Positions 10,012 to 19,602 are shown, counted from the stretch's first letter. The stretch is DNA of 64,000 bases from Ascidiimonas aurantiaca (GCF_037646345.1 NZ_JBBEWR010000014.1:1-64000); one strand, 5' to 3'. The notes: a model not told the origin generated them from the letters alone. Made by a program: numbers and translations.

Positions 10012-11787
10012 TCAGTGCGCAGAAGCTTCGCCCGCGCCACTGGGTATCCTAATGTTCTCAACTATTTCCTGTACATCTTCGGGAGGGGGTGCCGTAAAAC
10101 GGGATACCACTATGGAAACCAGGAAATTAACAATCATACCTACGGTACCAAAACCTTCGGGTGAAATACCAAACCACCAGTCATCCTGAGTACTTGTCTC
10201 GGGAGTACCGATCCACCCTAGTTTAAAACGGGCTATATAGTAAATAGTAATGGCCAGGCCGGCAATCATACCTGTAATAGCGCCTTCTTTATTCATTCGC
10301 TTTGAAAAAATACCCATTACAATGGCCGGGAAAAAGGAAGAAGCAGCCAGACCAAAGGCCAGTGCCACTACCGAAGCTACAAAGCCGGGAGGGTGAATAC
10401 CGAAATACCCCGCTACGGTAACCGCCAGTAAAGAAGAAATACGGGCTATCCAAAGCTCTCTTTTATCAGAAATGTTCGGGAACAATTGCTTTTTGATAAG
10501 ATCGTGTGAAATAGATGTAGAGATCACCAGTAACAATCCCGCTGCGGTAGATAGTGCGGCAGCCAGGCCACCGGCCGCTACCAGAGCTATGACCCAGTTG
10601 GGAAGGTTGGCTATTTCAGGGTTGGCCAGTACCATAATATCACGGTCAACATACAATTCATTAGGACCTGTGCTGGGATTGGAGACCAAACGTTCTCCGT
10701 AAGTTCCGCGCTCTCCGGTAAAGGTCGGTTTTTTATCATCTATCGCAGTACCCGGTAAGTATTGTATTTTCCCATCGGCGTTTTTATCTACCCAGCTTAT
10801 CAGGCCGGTATCTTCCCATTTGGTAAACCAGGCAGGAATGTCGGCATAAGGAGTATCTTCTACGGTTTCCATAAGATTGGTACGGGCAAATACAGCAATA
10901 GCGGGAGCAGTTGTATATAAAATGGCAATAAAGAACAAGGCATATCCGGCCGACTTTCGGGCATCGCGTACTTTAGGTACGGTGAAAAACCGGATAATTA
11001 CATGGGGCAACCCTGCGGTTCCCAGCATGAGTGCCGCCGTAATAAAGAATACATCGGTCATAGATTTCGTACCATCAGTATAGGCCGTAAATCCCAATTC
11101 GGTCATCAGCCCGTCCAGTTTATCCAATAAATAAACTCCATCTTCTCCGGCAGATCCAAAGCCAATTTGGGGTATAGGGTTGCCGGTAGCCATCAAACTT
11201 ATAAAAATAGCCGGTACCATGAACGCAAAGATCAATACGCAATACTGTGCCACCTGTGTATAGGTGATTCCTTTCATTCCTCCCAAAAAGGCATACAACA
11301 ATACAATGGCCATACCAATATATACCCCAGTGTTAATATCTACATCGAGAAAACGTGAAAATACCACGCCTACTCCTCTCATTTGTCCGGCCACATAAGT
11401 AAAGGACACAAATAAGGCAGCAATTACCGCTACAGTACGTGCCACATTGGAATAGTAGCGATCTCCAATAAAATCAGGTACGGTAAACTTCCCGAATTTT
11501 CGAAGGTAAGGTGCCAGTAAAAGGGCCAGCAGTACATAACCGCCGGTCCATCCCATTAAATAAACAGAGCCGTCATAACCGGAAAATGCTATGATCCCTG
11601 CCATCCCGAGAAAGGAAGCAGCCGACATCCAGTCTGCAGCAGTAGCGAGTCCGTTAGCCAACGGAGAAACGCCTCCCCCGGCTACGTAAAATTCTTTGGT
11701 GGAAGCAGCTCTCGACCAGATCGCTATTCCAATGTACAGGGCAAATGTGATCCCGACTATAATAAATGTCCAGGTTTGAATATCCAT
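10012..11787 (-). CDS. Sodium:solute symporter (ActP/VC_2705-type)
   Basis: A 591-residue transporter of the sodium:solute symporter family with about 13 membrane segments. The early segment with EFYVAGGGVSPLANGLATAA and WMSAASFLGM (residues 32-65) is typical of acetate permease-type members, and a soluble insert lies at about residues 305-380. It is followed on the same strand by the DUF4212 small subunit typical of this subtype, coded just upstream in transcription order. With acetyl-CoA synthetase in the same cluster, acetate or another short carboxylate is the likely cargo. Substrate is inference; the family is clear. Confidence 0.92.
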   Translation of the reverse strand: MDIQTWTFIIVGITFALYIGIAIWSRAASTKEFYVAGGGVSPLANGLATAADWMSAASFLGMAGIIAFSGYDGSVYLMGWTGGYVLLALLLAPYLRKFGKFTVPDFIGDRYYSNVARTVAVIAALFVSFTYVAGQMRGVGVVFSRFLDVDINTGVYIGMAIVLLYAFLGGMKGITYTQVAQYCVLIFAFMVPAIFISLMATGNPIPQIGFGSAGEDGVYLLDKLDGLMTELGFTAYTDGTKSMTDVFFITAALMLGTAGLPHVIIRFFTVPKVRDARKSAGYALFFIAILYTTAPAIAVFARTNLMETVEDTPYADIPAWFTKWEDTGLISWVDKNADGKIQYLPGTAIDDKKPTFTGERGTYGERLVSNPSTGPNELYVDRDIMVLANPEIANLPNWVIALVAAGGLAAALSTAAGLLLVISTSISHDLIKKQLFPNISDKRELWIARISSLLAVTVAGYFGIHPPGFVASVVALAFGLAASSFFPAIVMGIFSKRMNKEGAITGMIAGLAITIYYIARFKLGWIGTPETSTQDDWWFGISPEGFGTVGMIVNFLVSIVVSRFTAPPPEDVQEIVENIRIPSGAGEASAH

Positions 11788-11799
11788 AATGTTTTTCTT

Positions 11800-12054
11800 T
11801 TATTCGTGTACGTTATATTTTTTATCGAGTTTGTTCATTAGCCTCACATACACAAATATGAGAATCACAAACACATAGATCGAGCCTTGTTGTGCAAACC
11901 AGAAACCCAGTTTAAAGCCACCAATTTTAATGGTATTAAGGGGTTCTACCAGTAGAATACCAAATCCGTAAGAAACTACGAACCAAATAATCAATAGCAC
12001 CGTTAGATAGCGAAGGTTTTCCTTCCAGTATTTTTTTCGTTTTTCTTTGTCCAT
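11800..12054 (-). CDS. DUF4212 small subunit of the sodium:solute symporter
   Basis: An 84-residue protein with two membrane helices separated by a short loop (about residues 17-38 and 50-72), and a charged N-terminus with WKENLRYL. This matches the DUF4212 family, the conserved small partner of VC_2705-type symporters. It ends 12 bases before the symporter start, so the pair is co-transcribed and probably forms one transporter. Confidence 0.9.
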   Translation of the reverse strand: MDKEKRKKYWKENLRYLTVLLIIWFVVSYGFGILLVEPLNTIKIGGFKLGFWFAQQGSIYVFVILIFVYVRLMNKLDKKYNVHE

Positions 12055-12074
12055 TGTGTTGAAATTTTAGTTAG

Positions 12075-13310
12075 TTATAGGAATATCATGGCCTGCAACG
12101 TAATAATACTTACGCTGTCATTATCGCCAAATTTTTCATTGCTGTATTCTAAACTCAGTTTTGAGTGGTGCCCTGTAAAAAGGGCATTGGCTCCAATCCC
12201 AAAACGAGTAGCGTTGTCATCTATCGCATCAATACTTCGCGAATTAAACGAAACATAGGGCTGGAAACGGGTTTTTTCCTTGTCTCCGGGTATCAGGTAG
12301 CCCACATGGGTATATATCATATTACCGGTGGCATAGGTGGTACCCAGGGTAAAATCTTCTCCGTAATCATTAGTCTGAAAAGTGGCATAGGCGGTAATGG
12401 CTGAACCGTTGGCTCCCAGCGGACTATCATAAAAAGCGTCTATTGCAAAAATAGATACGTCTTCCCCGCTCAAATCGCCATTGGTATCGGCAATTACAGA
12501 ACCATTGGGGTGTAAAAGGAAACCGGCCCCTACATTAAATACGGTTTTGCTACCCAGATAGGTACCTACTTTGTAAGGCAGGTAATTAGACTCCTGGTCC
12601 AGGATATTAAAATCAAAATACCCCGCATAGACTTTCCCGGCATCGGCAGAACCTAGAAGGCGCCTACCAGCATATACAGCCGGCCCTCCGGGGGTAGGAT
12701 CTACTGTATTTTGCAGACTTCCGTTAAGCGATTCGTTTACCGATACGCGGTACTGCAACTTCCCGAAGGCTCCTTTCATATAAATACCAATATGCCTCGC
12801 AAACTGATCGGAAAGGCCGAGTGTTGCCCAGGATTGCCGGTTATTATCCAGCGTAAGCATGTTAAGGGTACTTTGACTGTTTAATCGGGAAATCCCGTTC
12901 CAGTAGTGCAAACCGGCACCAATGCGGTGATCTTTCCCCAGGGAATATTCTCCCCAAAAATCATGAAAGAACAATTGTGCAGAATCACCCGTGCCCAGGG
13001 CACTCAGGTTGTCACCATTTAAGTTATTCAATCCGAAATGGGTAAGGATCATAAACTTATTATTGAGTTGTACATAGGTAAGTACACGTGCTCTTCGCAC
13101 ACTGATGTTTACATTGCTTACATCGTCTGGAGTGTTGTCTCTGTACTGGGCCCAAAACTGCCCCCAGGAAATAATTCGGAAGTATTTGGATCCTTCTTCA
13201 TTAAGTTTAACTTTAAATCCACCCGTGTATTCGGTAGAACCCTGGGTGTATCCGCTTTGGTAAATACCCAGGAGCAGAAGGGCGATAAAGGTTACATGAA
13301 TTTTTTTCAT
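12075..13310 (-). CDS. Outer-membrane porin-like protein
   Basis: A 411-residue protein with a signal peptide (MKKIHVTFIALLLLGIYQSGYTQ) and alternating hydrophobic and polar segments ending in an aromatic-rich beta strand with a terminal Leu, as in 16- or 18-strand porins of the phosphate-selective O/P kind. The segment VNISVRRARVLTYVQL near residue 85 is typical of that family. It is the first transport gene of the acetate cluster and probably lets the substrate cross the outer membrane. The specific substrate cannot be read from sequence. Confidence 0.8.
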   Translation of the reverse strand: MKKIHVTFIALLLLGIYQSGYTQGSTEYTGGFKVKLNEEGSKYFRIISWGQFWAQYRDNTPDDVSNVNISVRRARVLTYVQLNNKFMILTHFGLNNLNGDNLSALGTGDSAQLFFHDFWGEYSLGKDHRIGAGLHYWNGISRLNSQSTLNMLTLDNNRQSWATLGLSDQFARHIGIYMKGAFGKLQYRVSVNESLNGSLQNTVDPTPGGPAVYAGRRLLGSADAGKVYAGYFDFNILDQESNYLPYKVGTYLGSKTVFNVGAGFLLHPNGSVIADTNGDLSGEDVSIFAIDAFYDSPLGANGSAITAYATFQTNDYGEDFTLGTTYATGNMIYTHVGYLIPGDKEKTRFQPYVSFNSRSIDAIDDNATRFGIGANALFTGHHSKLSLEYSNEKFGDNDSVSIITLQAMIFL

Positions 13311-13425
13311 AAGGTTTAAAGTATTGGTTTTTAACAGTTGTAATCTGGTGTTTTACGAATACTAACTTCATATTTTTAAACCCTTAAAAAAAAATATATA
13401 TACAAAATTGGTAATTAGAAATACT

Positions 13426-13845
13426 TTATTCTCTAAAACGTTCCCATTTTATTAACATAAATTTATCACCGAGTTCGGTAATAAGAACACCGGCACCATG
13501 TAAATTGGAAGTATCTTTAAAATATGTAGAGAGCTCCCCGGAACTGAGTATTTTGTAGGTAGGGTGATATTCTGAGTTGTGCGGGCGTGTTATGCGGTAA
13601 CGTTTTACCCAGTTCATTACAGATACGTGAGATACGCCGAGGATACGTTCAATCTCACGATAGGTAAGGCCTTCCAGGTACAACTGTAGTGCCTTGTTCA
13701 CATAATAACTGTCTATCTGTTTTCCCAGCTTGTTTACCGTGAAGTAATAGTTACAGGATTTACAACGATAACGCTGTCTGTTCTTAATGATACCTGCTTT
13801 TACAAAACGCTCGGAAGTACAATTGGGACACGCCTGAACTTTCAT
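13426..13845 (-). CDS. IS1 InsA-like zinc ribbon/HTH protein, candidate domesticated regulator
   Basis: A 139-residue protein. Residues 1-35 hold a zinc ribbon (CPNCTSERF ... CKSC), and residues 40-90 an HTH of the InsA type with GLTYREIERILGVSHVSVMNWVKRY. The C-terminal 45 residues are unlike a transposase, and no DDE domain, second frame or inverted repeats lie next to it. Nothing therefore suggests a live insertion sequence. It sits at the head of the minus-strand acetate cluster, 116 bases from the porin gene, and probably regulates it. Two 11-bp direct repeats lie directly before its start (see regulatory entry). Regulation of the cluster is inference. Confidence 0.72.
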   Translation of the reverse strand: MKVQACPNCTSERFVKAGIIKNRQRYRCKSCNYYFTVNKLGKQIDSYYVNKALQLYLEGLTYREIERILGVSHVSVMNWVKRYRITRPHNSEYHPTYKILSSGELSTYFKDTSNLHGAGVLITELGDKFMLIKWERFRE

Positions 13846-13853
13846 GTATATTT

Positions 13854-13883
13854 ATTTTGCATAAATATATTAATTTAGCATAA
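13854..13883 (-). promoter_or_regulatory. Paired direct repeat, possible operator of the InsA-like gene
   Basis: Two near-identical 11-mers, ATTTTGCATAA (13854-13864) and ATTTAGCATAA (13873-13883) on the plus strand, are spaced 19 bp start to start, about two helical turns, and lie 9-38 bases before the ATG of the InsA-like gene. A third weaker relative with ATGCA lies near 13898. Such spacing suits a dimeric repressor, but the region is AT-rich and chance cannot be excluded. Confidence 0.35.
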
Positions 13884-13969
13884 TAAATATTTAAAATATG
13901 CAGTAAAAATTAAAGAATCTAATTAACAAAATAAGGTTTCAGTGGCTTTTTAGCAGCTTTTAACAATCA

Positions 13970-14926
13970 TTATTGAGAATTTGACAACCAGGCCATAACA
14001 TGGTGTTCAATACGTTGTTTTATATTACTTACATCACCTTTTTGAAAAGTCGTACCGGTAATATTTTCGTAAAGCTCAATATACCTTTCTGAAATACTTT
14101 GTACCCGTGAATCGGGCATTTCAGGGATACTTTGTCCTTCTTTTCCCTGAAAACCCTCCTTTATAAGCCATTGCCGTACAAATTCTTTGGAAAGTTGTTT
14201 TTGAGGCTCTCCCCTTTGCTGGCGCTCTTCATATCCATCAGCATAAAAGTATCGGGAAGAATCGGGTGTATGTATCTCATCAATTACAACAATCTTTCCA
14301 TCTGCCGTCTTTCCAAATTCATATTTGGTATCTACCAGGATCAATCCTTGTTTTGCGGCAATCTCGGTACCTCTCTGAAAAAGCCGGCGGGTATAGGTTT
14401 CCAGTAATGTATAGTCCTCTTCAGATACCAATCCTTTTTCCAGTATTTCCTCCCGGGAAATATCTTCGTCATGTGCTCCTTTTTCTGCTTTGGTAGCGGG
14501 CGTAATAATTGGTTGGGGAAAAGCATCGTTCTCTTTCATACCTTCAGGCATAGTGACTCCGCAAAGTGTACGTTTCCCTGCGTGGTACTCTCTGGCAGCA
14601 TGACCTGAAAGATAGCCCCGTATTACCATTTCTACTTTAAACGGGGTACAGTGATGGCCAATACTCACATTGGGATCGGGAGTAGCAAGTAACCAGTTGG
14701 GCACAATATCTTCAGTAGCTTTTAGCATACGGGTAGCGATCTGATTTAAAATCTGTCCTTTAAAAGGAATTCCTCTGGGTAATACTACATCAAAAGCCGA
14801 CAAACGATCGGTAGCGATCATTACGAGTAATCCGTTATCCAGCTCATATACTTCCCGTACTTTACCGCGATATACGCTTTTCTGCCCCGGAAAATGAAAA
14901 TCCGTGGCCATTAGAGTATTATTCAT
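13970..14926 (-). CDS. purC: Phosphoribosylaminoimidazole-succinocarboxamide synthase
   Basis: A 318-residue SAICAR synthase of the longer type found in Bacteroidota and yeast. It joins CAIR and aspartate with ATP in purine synthesis. Visible motifs are VYRGKVREVYEL near residue 19, ATDRLSAFDVVLP near 37, EMVIRGYLSGHAAREY near 98, LVDTKYEFGK near 202 and DEIHTPDSSRY near 219. A second Met at residue 6 (14911) could be the true start. It is followed upstream by phoH on the same strand with an 18-base gap, so the two may be co-transcribed. Confidence 0.96.
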   Translation of the reverse strand: MNNTLMATDFHFPGQKSVYRGKVREVYELDNGLLVMIATDRLSAFDVVLPRGIPFKGQILNQIATRMLKATEDIVPNWLLATPDPNVSIGHHCTPFKVEMVIRGYLSGHAAREYHAGKRTLCGVTMPEGMKENDAFPQPIITPATKAEKGAHDEDISREEILEKGLVSEEDYTLLETYTRRLFQRGTEIAAKQGLILVDTKYEFGKTADGKIVVIDEIHTPDSSRYFYADGYEERQQRGEPQKQLSKEFVRQWLIKEGFQGKEGQSIPEMPDSRVQSISERYIELYENITGTTFQKGDVSNIKQRIEHHVMAWLSNSQ

Positions 14927-14944
14927 GAATTTGTATTGTCTTAT

Positions 14945-15898
14945 TTAGTTATTGGAATGTTCAATGCTCTTATAGGCATCTATAATATGTTTTACCAACC
15001 GGTGCCGTATAACATCTTTGTCATCCAGATATACCATACCTATGCCTTCGGTATCTTTAAGTACCAGCAAGGCCTCTTTAAGTCCGGAAATCACTCTGCG
15101 GGGCAGATCGATCTGACCCGGATCTCCGGTAATCATGAACTTGGCATGTTTTCCCATACGTGTGAGAAACATTTTCATTTGTGCGTGGGTGGTGTTCTGG
15201 GCCTCATCGAGTATGACAAATGCATTGTCCAGTGTACGCCCCCGCATAAATGCCATAGGCGCTATTTGTATGGTACCGTTCTCTATATAGTGTTGTAATT
15301 TTTCGGCAGGTATCATATCTCTAAGGGCATCATACAAAGGTTGCATATAGGGATCCAGCTTTTCTTTCAGATCACCCGGCAGGAAGCCCAGGTTTTCCCC
15401 AGCTTCTACGGCGGGGCGGGTAAGGATAATACGTTTTACCTGTTTTTCTTTGAGTGCTTTTACGGCCAGGGCGACCCCGGTATAGGTTTTTCCGGTACCG
15501 GCAGGGCCTATGGCAAATACCATATCATTTTTTTGCATGAGGGTTACCAGTTTTTGCTGGTTGGCGGTTTGCGCTTTGATAATACGCCCGCTTACCCCGT
15601 GTAATAACACACCTCCTGATTTTCCCGAAAGGTCCTCTTCTTCCTGGTCACTGGTGAGTATGCGCTCTATGACATTCTCATCCAGTTTATTGTACTTTCC
15701 TAAATAATATGTGAGCCTGTCCAGTTTTTTTTCAAAAACCTCCAGTATTTCTTCTTCTCCGTAAGCAGTTATTTTATTGCCCCTGGCTACAATTTTTAAT
15801 TTTGGGAAGTATTTTTTTAACAGGGCTATATTTGTATTTTGATGACCAAAAAACTCTCTTGGACTGATCTCGGTAAGTTCAATTATAAGTTCATTCAA
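14945..15898 (-). CDS. phoH: PhoH family ATPase
   Basis: A 317-residue PhoH-type protein. An N-terminal nucleic-acid-binding-like region with GNKITAYGEEE (about residues 40-55) precedes the P-loop ATPase core. The Walker A motif is FAIGPAGTGKTYTGVALAV near residue 128 and the Walker B region is FVILDEAQNTT near 232, followed by TGDPGQIDLP. The family couples ATP hydrolysis to RNA-related functions and is often linked to ribosome or RNase factors. The start MNELIIEL matches family members. Confidence 0.94.
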   Translation of the reverse strand: MNELIIELTEISPREFFGHQNTNIALLKKYFPKLKIVARGNKITAYGEEEILEVFEKKLDRLTYYLGKYNKLDENVIERILTSDQEEEDLSGKSGGVLLHGVSGRIIKAQTANQQKLVTLMQKNDMVFAIGPAGTGKTYTGVALAVKALKEKQVKRIILTRPAVEAGENLGFLPGDLKEKLDPYMQPLYDALRDMIPAEKLQHYIENGTIQIAPMAFMRGRTLDNAFVILDEAQNTTHAQMKMFLTRMGKHAKFMITGDPGQIDLPRRVISGLKEALLVLKDTEGIGMVYLDDKDVIRHRLVKHIIDAYKSIEHSNN

Positions 15899-16005
15899 AA
15901 GCTGTGTAATTAAGTTAGTGTATCCCTTTTTGTTTTATTAGATTTGCATAGCAAACATACGCAAAAAACACTCTTTAAAATTAAAAAAATATTAACAGTT
16001 ATCCA

Positions 16006-16836
16006 ATGGCGATCATTACGTTAACTACTGATTTCGGCGAAAAAGATTATTTTGTCGGAGCCATTAAAGGAGCTGTGTATTCAGAACTCGAATCGGCAAG
16101 GATTGTTGACATCTCCCATTTAATCAGCCCGTTCAATATTACCGAGGCGGCATATATTATTAAAAATGCCTATAAAAGTTTTCCAAAAGGCACCATTCAC
16201 CTCATTGGTATTGATGCCGAACTCACTCCGGAAAACCGCCACATTGCCCTGCTGCTGGATGGTCACTATTTTATTTGTGCAGATAATGGGATCATGTGTC
16301 TGCTCACCTCAGAAATCATTCCTGAAAAAATAGTGGAGATCAATATTCACGACAACATACAAAGCAATTTTCCGGTACTGGACGTTTTTGTAAAAGCAGC
16401 GGCCCATATTGCCCGCGGCGGTACCCTGGAAGTTATAGGCAAACCCATACAGCAGATACGGCAAATAAAAGATGTGAGCCCGGTGATCAACAATGAACGT
16501 AACCAGATCATTGGCAGTGTATTGTATATTGACAATTACGGGAATGTAGTTACCAATATTTCCCGTAAACTGTTTGAAGAGGTGGGAAAAGGCCGCCCTT
16601 TTCAATTATTGGCCCGAAACTATAAGTTTACTAAAATAAACGAACGCTATAGCGATGCCATTAATTTTTCACTGGAAAAGGCAAAACGGGAAGAAGACGG
16701 AAAAAAACTGGCAGTTTTTAATACTGCCGGTTATATAGAGCTGGCCATTTATAAGAGTAACCCTCTTACTGTAGGTGGTGCCAATACATTGTTTGGCCTA
16801 AATTTTAGAGATACAGTAACCCTGTTTTTTGCTTAA
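16006..16836 (+). CDS. SAM hydroxide adenosyltransferase (SAM hydrolase, DUF62)
   Basis: A 276-residue member of the fluorinase/chlorinase superfamily. ITLTTDFGEKDYFVGAIKG at the N-terminus is the family signature, with DISH near residue 36, and the C-terminal domain holds YIDNYGNVVTNIS near residue 168. The common members in this family hydrolyse S-adenosylmethionine to adenosine and methionine, and only special lineages are halogenases. It sits just ahead of the monooxygenase-like gene and gldF/gldG, an order I associate with Flavobacteriaceae. It starts divergently from phoH. Confidence 0.9.
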   Translation: MAIITLTTDFGEKDYFVGAIKGAVYSELESARIVDISHLISPFNITEAAYIIKNAYKSFPKGTIHLIGIDAELTPENRHIALLLDGHYFICADNGIMCLLTSEIIPEKIVEINIHDNIQSNFPVLDVFVKAAAHIARGGTLEVIGKPIQQIRQIKDVSPVINNERNQIIGSVLYIDNYGNVVTNISRKLFEEVGKGRPFQLLARNYKFTKINERYSDAINFSLEKAKREEDGKKLAVFNTAGYIELAIYKSNPLTVGGANTLFGLNFRDTVTLFFA

Positions 16837-16861
16837 GAACAGCATATAAGCACTATATAAA

Positions 16862-17158
16862 ATGTTTATAAGAATTGTAAAAATGACCTTTGAGCCGGAA
16901 AAAATTGCCGATTTCCTGGCTAATTTTGAAATGCATAAAAACGCAATACGCCATTTTGAAGGCTGCCATTTTTTAGAATTGTACAGGGGCCGGGATATTG
17001 AAAATATATTCTTTACCTACAGTTTCTGGGAAGATGAAGAAGCACTGGAAGCGTACAGAGCATCAGCTCTTTTTCGTGAAGTATGGTCTGCAACAAAGCA
17101 ATGGTTTTCAGAAAAACCAGAAGCGTGGAGCGTTGACAAAATAGAAAGTTTACCTTAA
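16862..17158 (+). CDS. Antibiotic-biosynthesis-monooxygenase-like (ABM) domain protein
   Basis: A 98-residue dimeric alpha/beta-barrel type protein. MFIRIVKMTFEPEKIADFLANF, EGCHFLELYRG and FFTYSFWEDEEALEAYRAS give the typical strand-helix pattern of the ABM/YgiN family. These are cofactor-free monooxygenases or haem-binding relatives, and the true substrate is unknown. It lies 25 bases after the SAM hydrolase and 9 bases before gldF, so it is probably part of one operon. Confidence 0.8.
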   Translation: MFIRIVKMTFEPEKIADFLANFEMHKNAIRHFEGCHFLELYRGRDIENIFFTYSFWEDEEALEAYRASALFREVWSATKQWFSEKPEAWSVDKIESLP

Positions 17159-17167
17159 AACATACCT

Positions 17168-17893
17168 ATGTTTGCCATTCTTAAAAAAGAGATCAATACT
17201 TTTTTTGCCTCGGCTACCGGATATTTGGTCATTGCTGTTTTTTTATTGCTCAACGGACTGTTCTTATGGGTATTTAAAGGCAATTTTAATGTATTTGACT
17301 ACGGTTTTGCCGACCTGTCTGCCTTTTTCTTTCTGGCACCCTGGATACTCACCTTCTTGATCCCGGCGATTACCATGAAGAGTTTCTCCGATGAGGCCCG
17401 AATGGGCACTCTGGAGGTATTATTAACCCGTCCCATACACCCCATTCACATTGTATTAGGCAAGTACCTGGGGGCATTTACACTGGTAGTATTGGCACTG
17501 TTACCCACCCTTTTGTATATTCTAACACTTTGGAAGCTGGGCAAACCGGAAGGAAACCTGGATCTGGGAAGTGTTCTTGGGTCCTATGTCGGACTCCTTT
17601 TTATGGCTTCCGCATATACCGCAGCCGGTATTTTTGCTTCCACCCTTTCCCGTAATCAGATTGTTTCATTTATTATAGCCGCGGCTATTTGTTTCTTTTT
17701 GTTTTTTGGTTTTGAGGGCATTGCATCCCTCGGTAGTGAAATGAACTGGATCTCTCAACTGGGAATGAAGGCCCATTTTGAGAGTATGGCCAGGGGTGTG
17801 ATAGACACCCGCGATCTTATTTATTTCCTATCACTGGCGGCCTTTTTTGTATTGCTAACTTCAGAACAACTCAAAAAAACCGGAAACGCATGA
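17168..17893 (+). CDS. gldF: Gliding motility ABC transporter permease GldF
   Basis: A 241-residue ABC-2-type permease with six membrane segments. The start MFAILKKEINTFFASATGYLVI and the motif SFSDEARMGTLEVLLTRPI near residue 72 are typical of GldF. In Flavobacterium johnsoniae it forms a transporter with GldA and GldG needed for gliding. The stop overlaps the gldG start by 4 bases. The ATPase gldA is not in this window. Many Bacteroidota without visible gliding keep these genes, so motility is not proven. Confidence 0.93.
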   Translation: MFAILKKEINTFFASATGYLVIAVFLLLNGLFLWVFKGNFNVFDYGFADLSAFFFLAPWILTFLIPAITMKSFSDEARMGTLEVLLTRPIHPIHIVLGKYLGAFTLVVLALLPTLLYILTLWKLGKPEGNLDLGSVLGSYVGLLFMASAYTAAGIFASTLSRNQIVSFIIAAAICFFLFFGFEGIASLGSEMNWISQLGMKAHFESMARGVIDTRDLIYFLSLAAFFVLLTSEQLKKTGNA

Positions 17894-19563
17894 AAAGGAA
17901 CCTAAAAACGGGCTACCGATGGTTACAGGCTCTGGCCGCCCTGATTCTGATCAATCTGCTTTCCGGATGGATATATGAGCGGTTTGACCTTACGGCCGAT
18001 AAGCGGTACACACTTTCCGAAACTACCGTTTCCATACTGGAGTCGGTAAGAACTCCCGTATTCATAGATATATTACTGGAAGGTAACTTTCCCCCCGAAT
18101 TCAGAAAACTACAGATCGAAACCCGGCAGCTTTTGGAAGAACTCGTATCAGTGAATCCGCTGATCAGATACAATTTCATAAACCCGGGAGAAGACGGTAG
18201 CTCTGAAGAAGTATTACAACGCTTGCGGGGTATGGGGCTCACCCCGGCAAGTGTAACCGTAGAAGAGAACGGAAAAGTAACGCAGGAATTTGTTTTTCCG
18301 TGGGGGGTGGCCTACACCAGTGAAGAGCGGCAGGTACGGGTACCATTGTTAAAAAATACAATGGGTTCCAATACCGAAGAACGGGTAAACAATTCCATCA
18401 GAAACCTGGAATACGCTTTTGCTGATGCCTTAAAAAAGCTTACCGTAACAGAGAAAAAAAGTATCGCCGTACTAAAAGGTAACGGACAACCTGCGGATAT
18501 AGAAATAGCCGATTTTCTGAAAACACTGGGCGAGTATTACCGTCTGGCACCTTTTACTCTCGATTCGGTAGAAGCCAATACACAAAAAACCCTGAATGAT
18601 CTTACCGCTTTTGATATGATTATCATGGCCAAACCCACAGAGCGCTTTAGTGAAAAAGAAAAACTGGTACTGGACCAGTTTACCATGCAGGGAGGAAAAT
18701 CTTTATGGCTTATAGATCAGGTAGCTATTGAGACCGATAGCCTTTACAATGAAAAAGGGAGCACCGTAGCTTTTGCCCGCGACCTCAATATAAACGATCT
18801 CTTTTTCCGGTATGGGGTTCGTATTAATCCCGTATTAGTACGCGACCTGTATTTTACCCAAATCGTTCTTGCTTCCGGTGAAGGTACCACATCCCAGTAT
18901 GATCCCGTACCCTGGGTGTATCATCCTATGGTATTTTCAAAAAATGATCATCCCATAAACCAGAATATAGAGGCCCTGCGCTTTCAATATGCCAACAGTA
19001 TAGATACCCTGTCTAATGCGGTTAAAAAAACCGTTTTACTCAGTTCGTCTCCCCTATCGGCCCTTACCGGCACCCCGGCCGAAGTAAGCCTCTCCATTAT
19101 TACCGATGCGCCACCAAAAGAATCATATACAGAGTCCTTTATTCCACTGGCCGTATTGCTGGAAGGCTCTTTTACCTCCGCATTTAAAAACCGGATCCTG
19201 CCCTTGAAATTACCTGATACCCGGGAAGAAAGTACAGAAACGGCTATGATAGTGATTGCCGATGGAGACCTTATCAAAAATCAAGTAAGTCGGGGCCGTC
19301 CCCTTGAGCTGGGATATGACAAATGGACGAACAGTTTTTACGGGAACAAGGAATTTCTGCTAAACTGTGTAAATTATCTGCTGGATGACACCGGACTTAT
19401 AAACATTCGCTCTAAAGAAATTGCCGTGCCATTTTTGGATTCGGAGAAAGTAGCCACCGAAAAAACACGCTGGCAGCTTGTAAATGTGGTATTTCCCCTC
19501 CTCTTCCTTCTGGTTTTTGGGGTAGTTTACCAACAGTTGCGAAAACGCAAATACAGTAAGTAA
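17890..19563 (+). CDS. gldG: Gliding motility ABC transporter substrate-binding protein GldG
   Basis: A 557-residue protein with an N-terminal membrane anchor (about residues 12-30), a large extracytoplasmic domain with the GldG hallmarks RYTLSETTVSILESV near residue 38 and NSIRNLEYAFADALKKL near 177, and a C-terminal membrane helix followed by a basic tail (RKRKYSK). It overlaps gldF and ends 72 bases before dnaN. The domain pattern and synteny make the call secure. Confidence 0.93.
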   Translation: MKRNLKTGYRWLQALAALILINLLSGWIYERFDLTADKRYTLSETTVSILESVRTPVFIDILLEGNFPPEFRKLQIETRQLLEELVSVNPLIRYNFINPGEDGSSEEVLQRLRGMGLTPASVTVEENGKVTQEFVFPWGVAYTSEERQVRVPLLKNTMGSNTEERVNNSIRNLEYAFADALKKLTVTEKKSIAVLKGNGQPADIEIADFLKTLGEYYRLAPFTLDSVEANTQKTLNDLTAFDMIIMAKPTERFSEKEKLVLDQFTMQGGKSLWLIDQVAIETDSLYNEKGSTVAFARDLNINDLFFRYGVRINPVLVRDLYFTQIVLASGEGTTSQYDPVPWVYHPMVFSKNDHPINQNIEALRFQYANSIDTLSNAVKKTVLLSSSPLSALTGTPAEVSLSIITDAPPKESYTESFIPLAVLLEGSFTSAFKNRILPLKLPDTREESTETAMIVIADGDLIKNQVSRGRPLELGYDKWTNSFYGNKEFLLNCVNYLLDDTGLINIRSKEIAVPFLDSEKVATEKTRWQLVNVVFPLLFLLVFGVVYQQLRKRKYSK

Positions 19564-19602
19564 ATGTTAATAAGTTATTTTCGGTAGAAAGTACAATTAA
19601 AA

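Noticed and set aside
13426..13845. InsA-like gene as an active insertion sequence
   Set aside because: There is no DDE transposase frame next to it and no terminal inverted repeats or target duplication.
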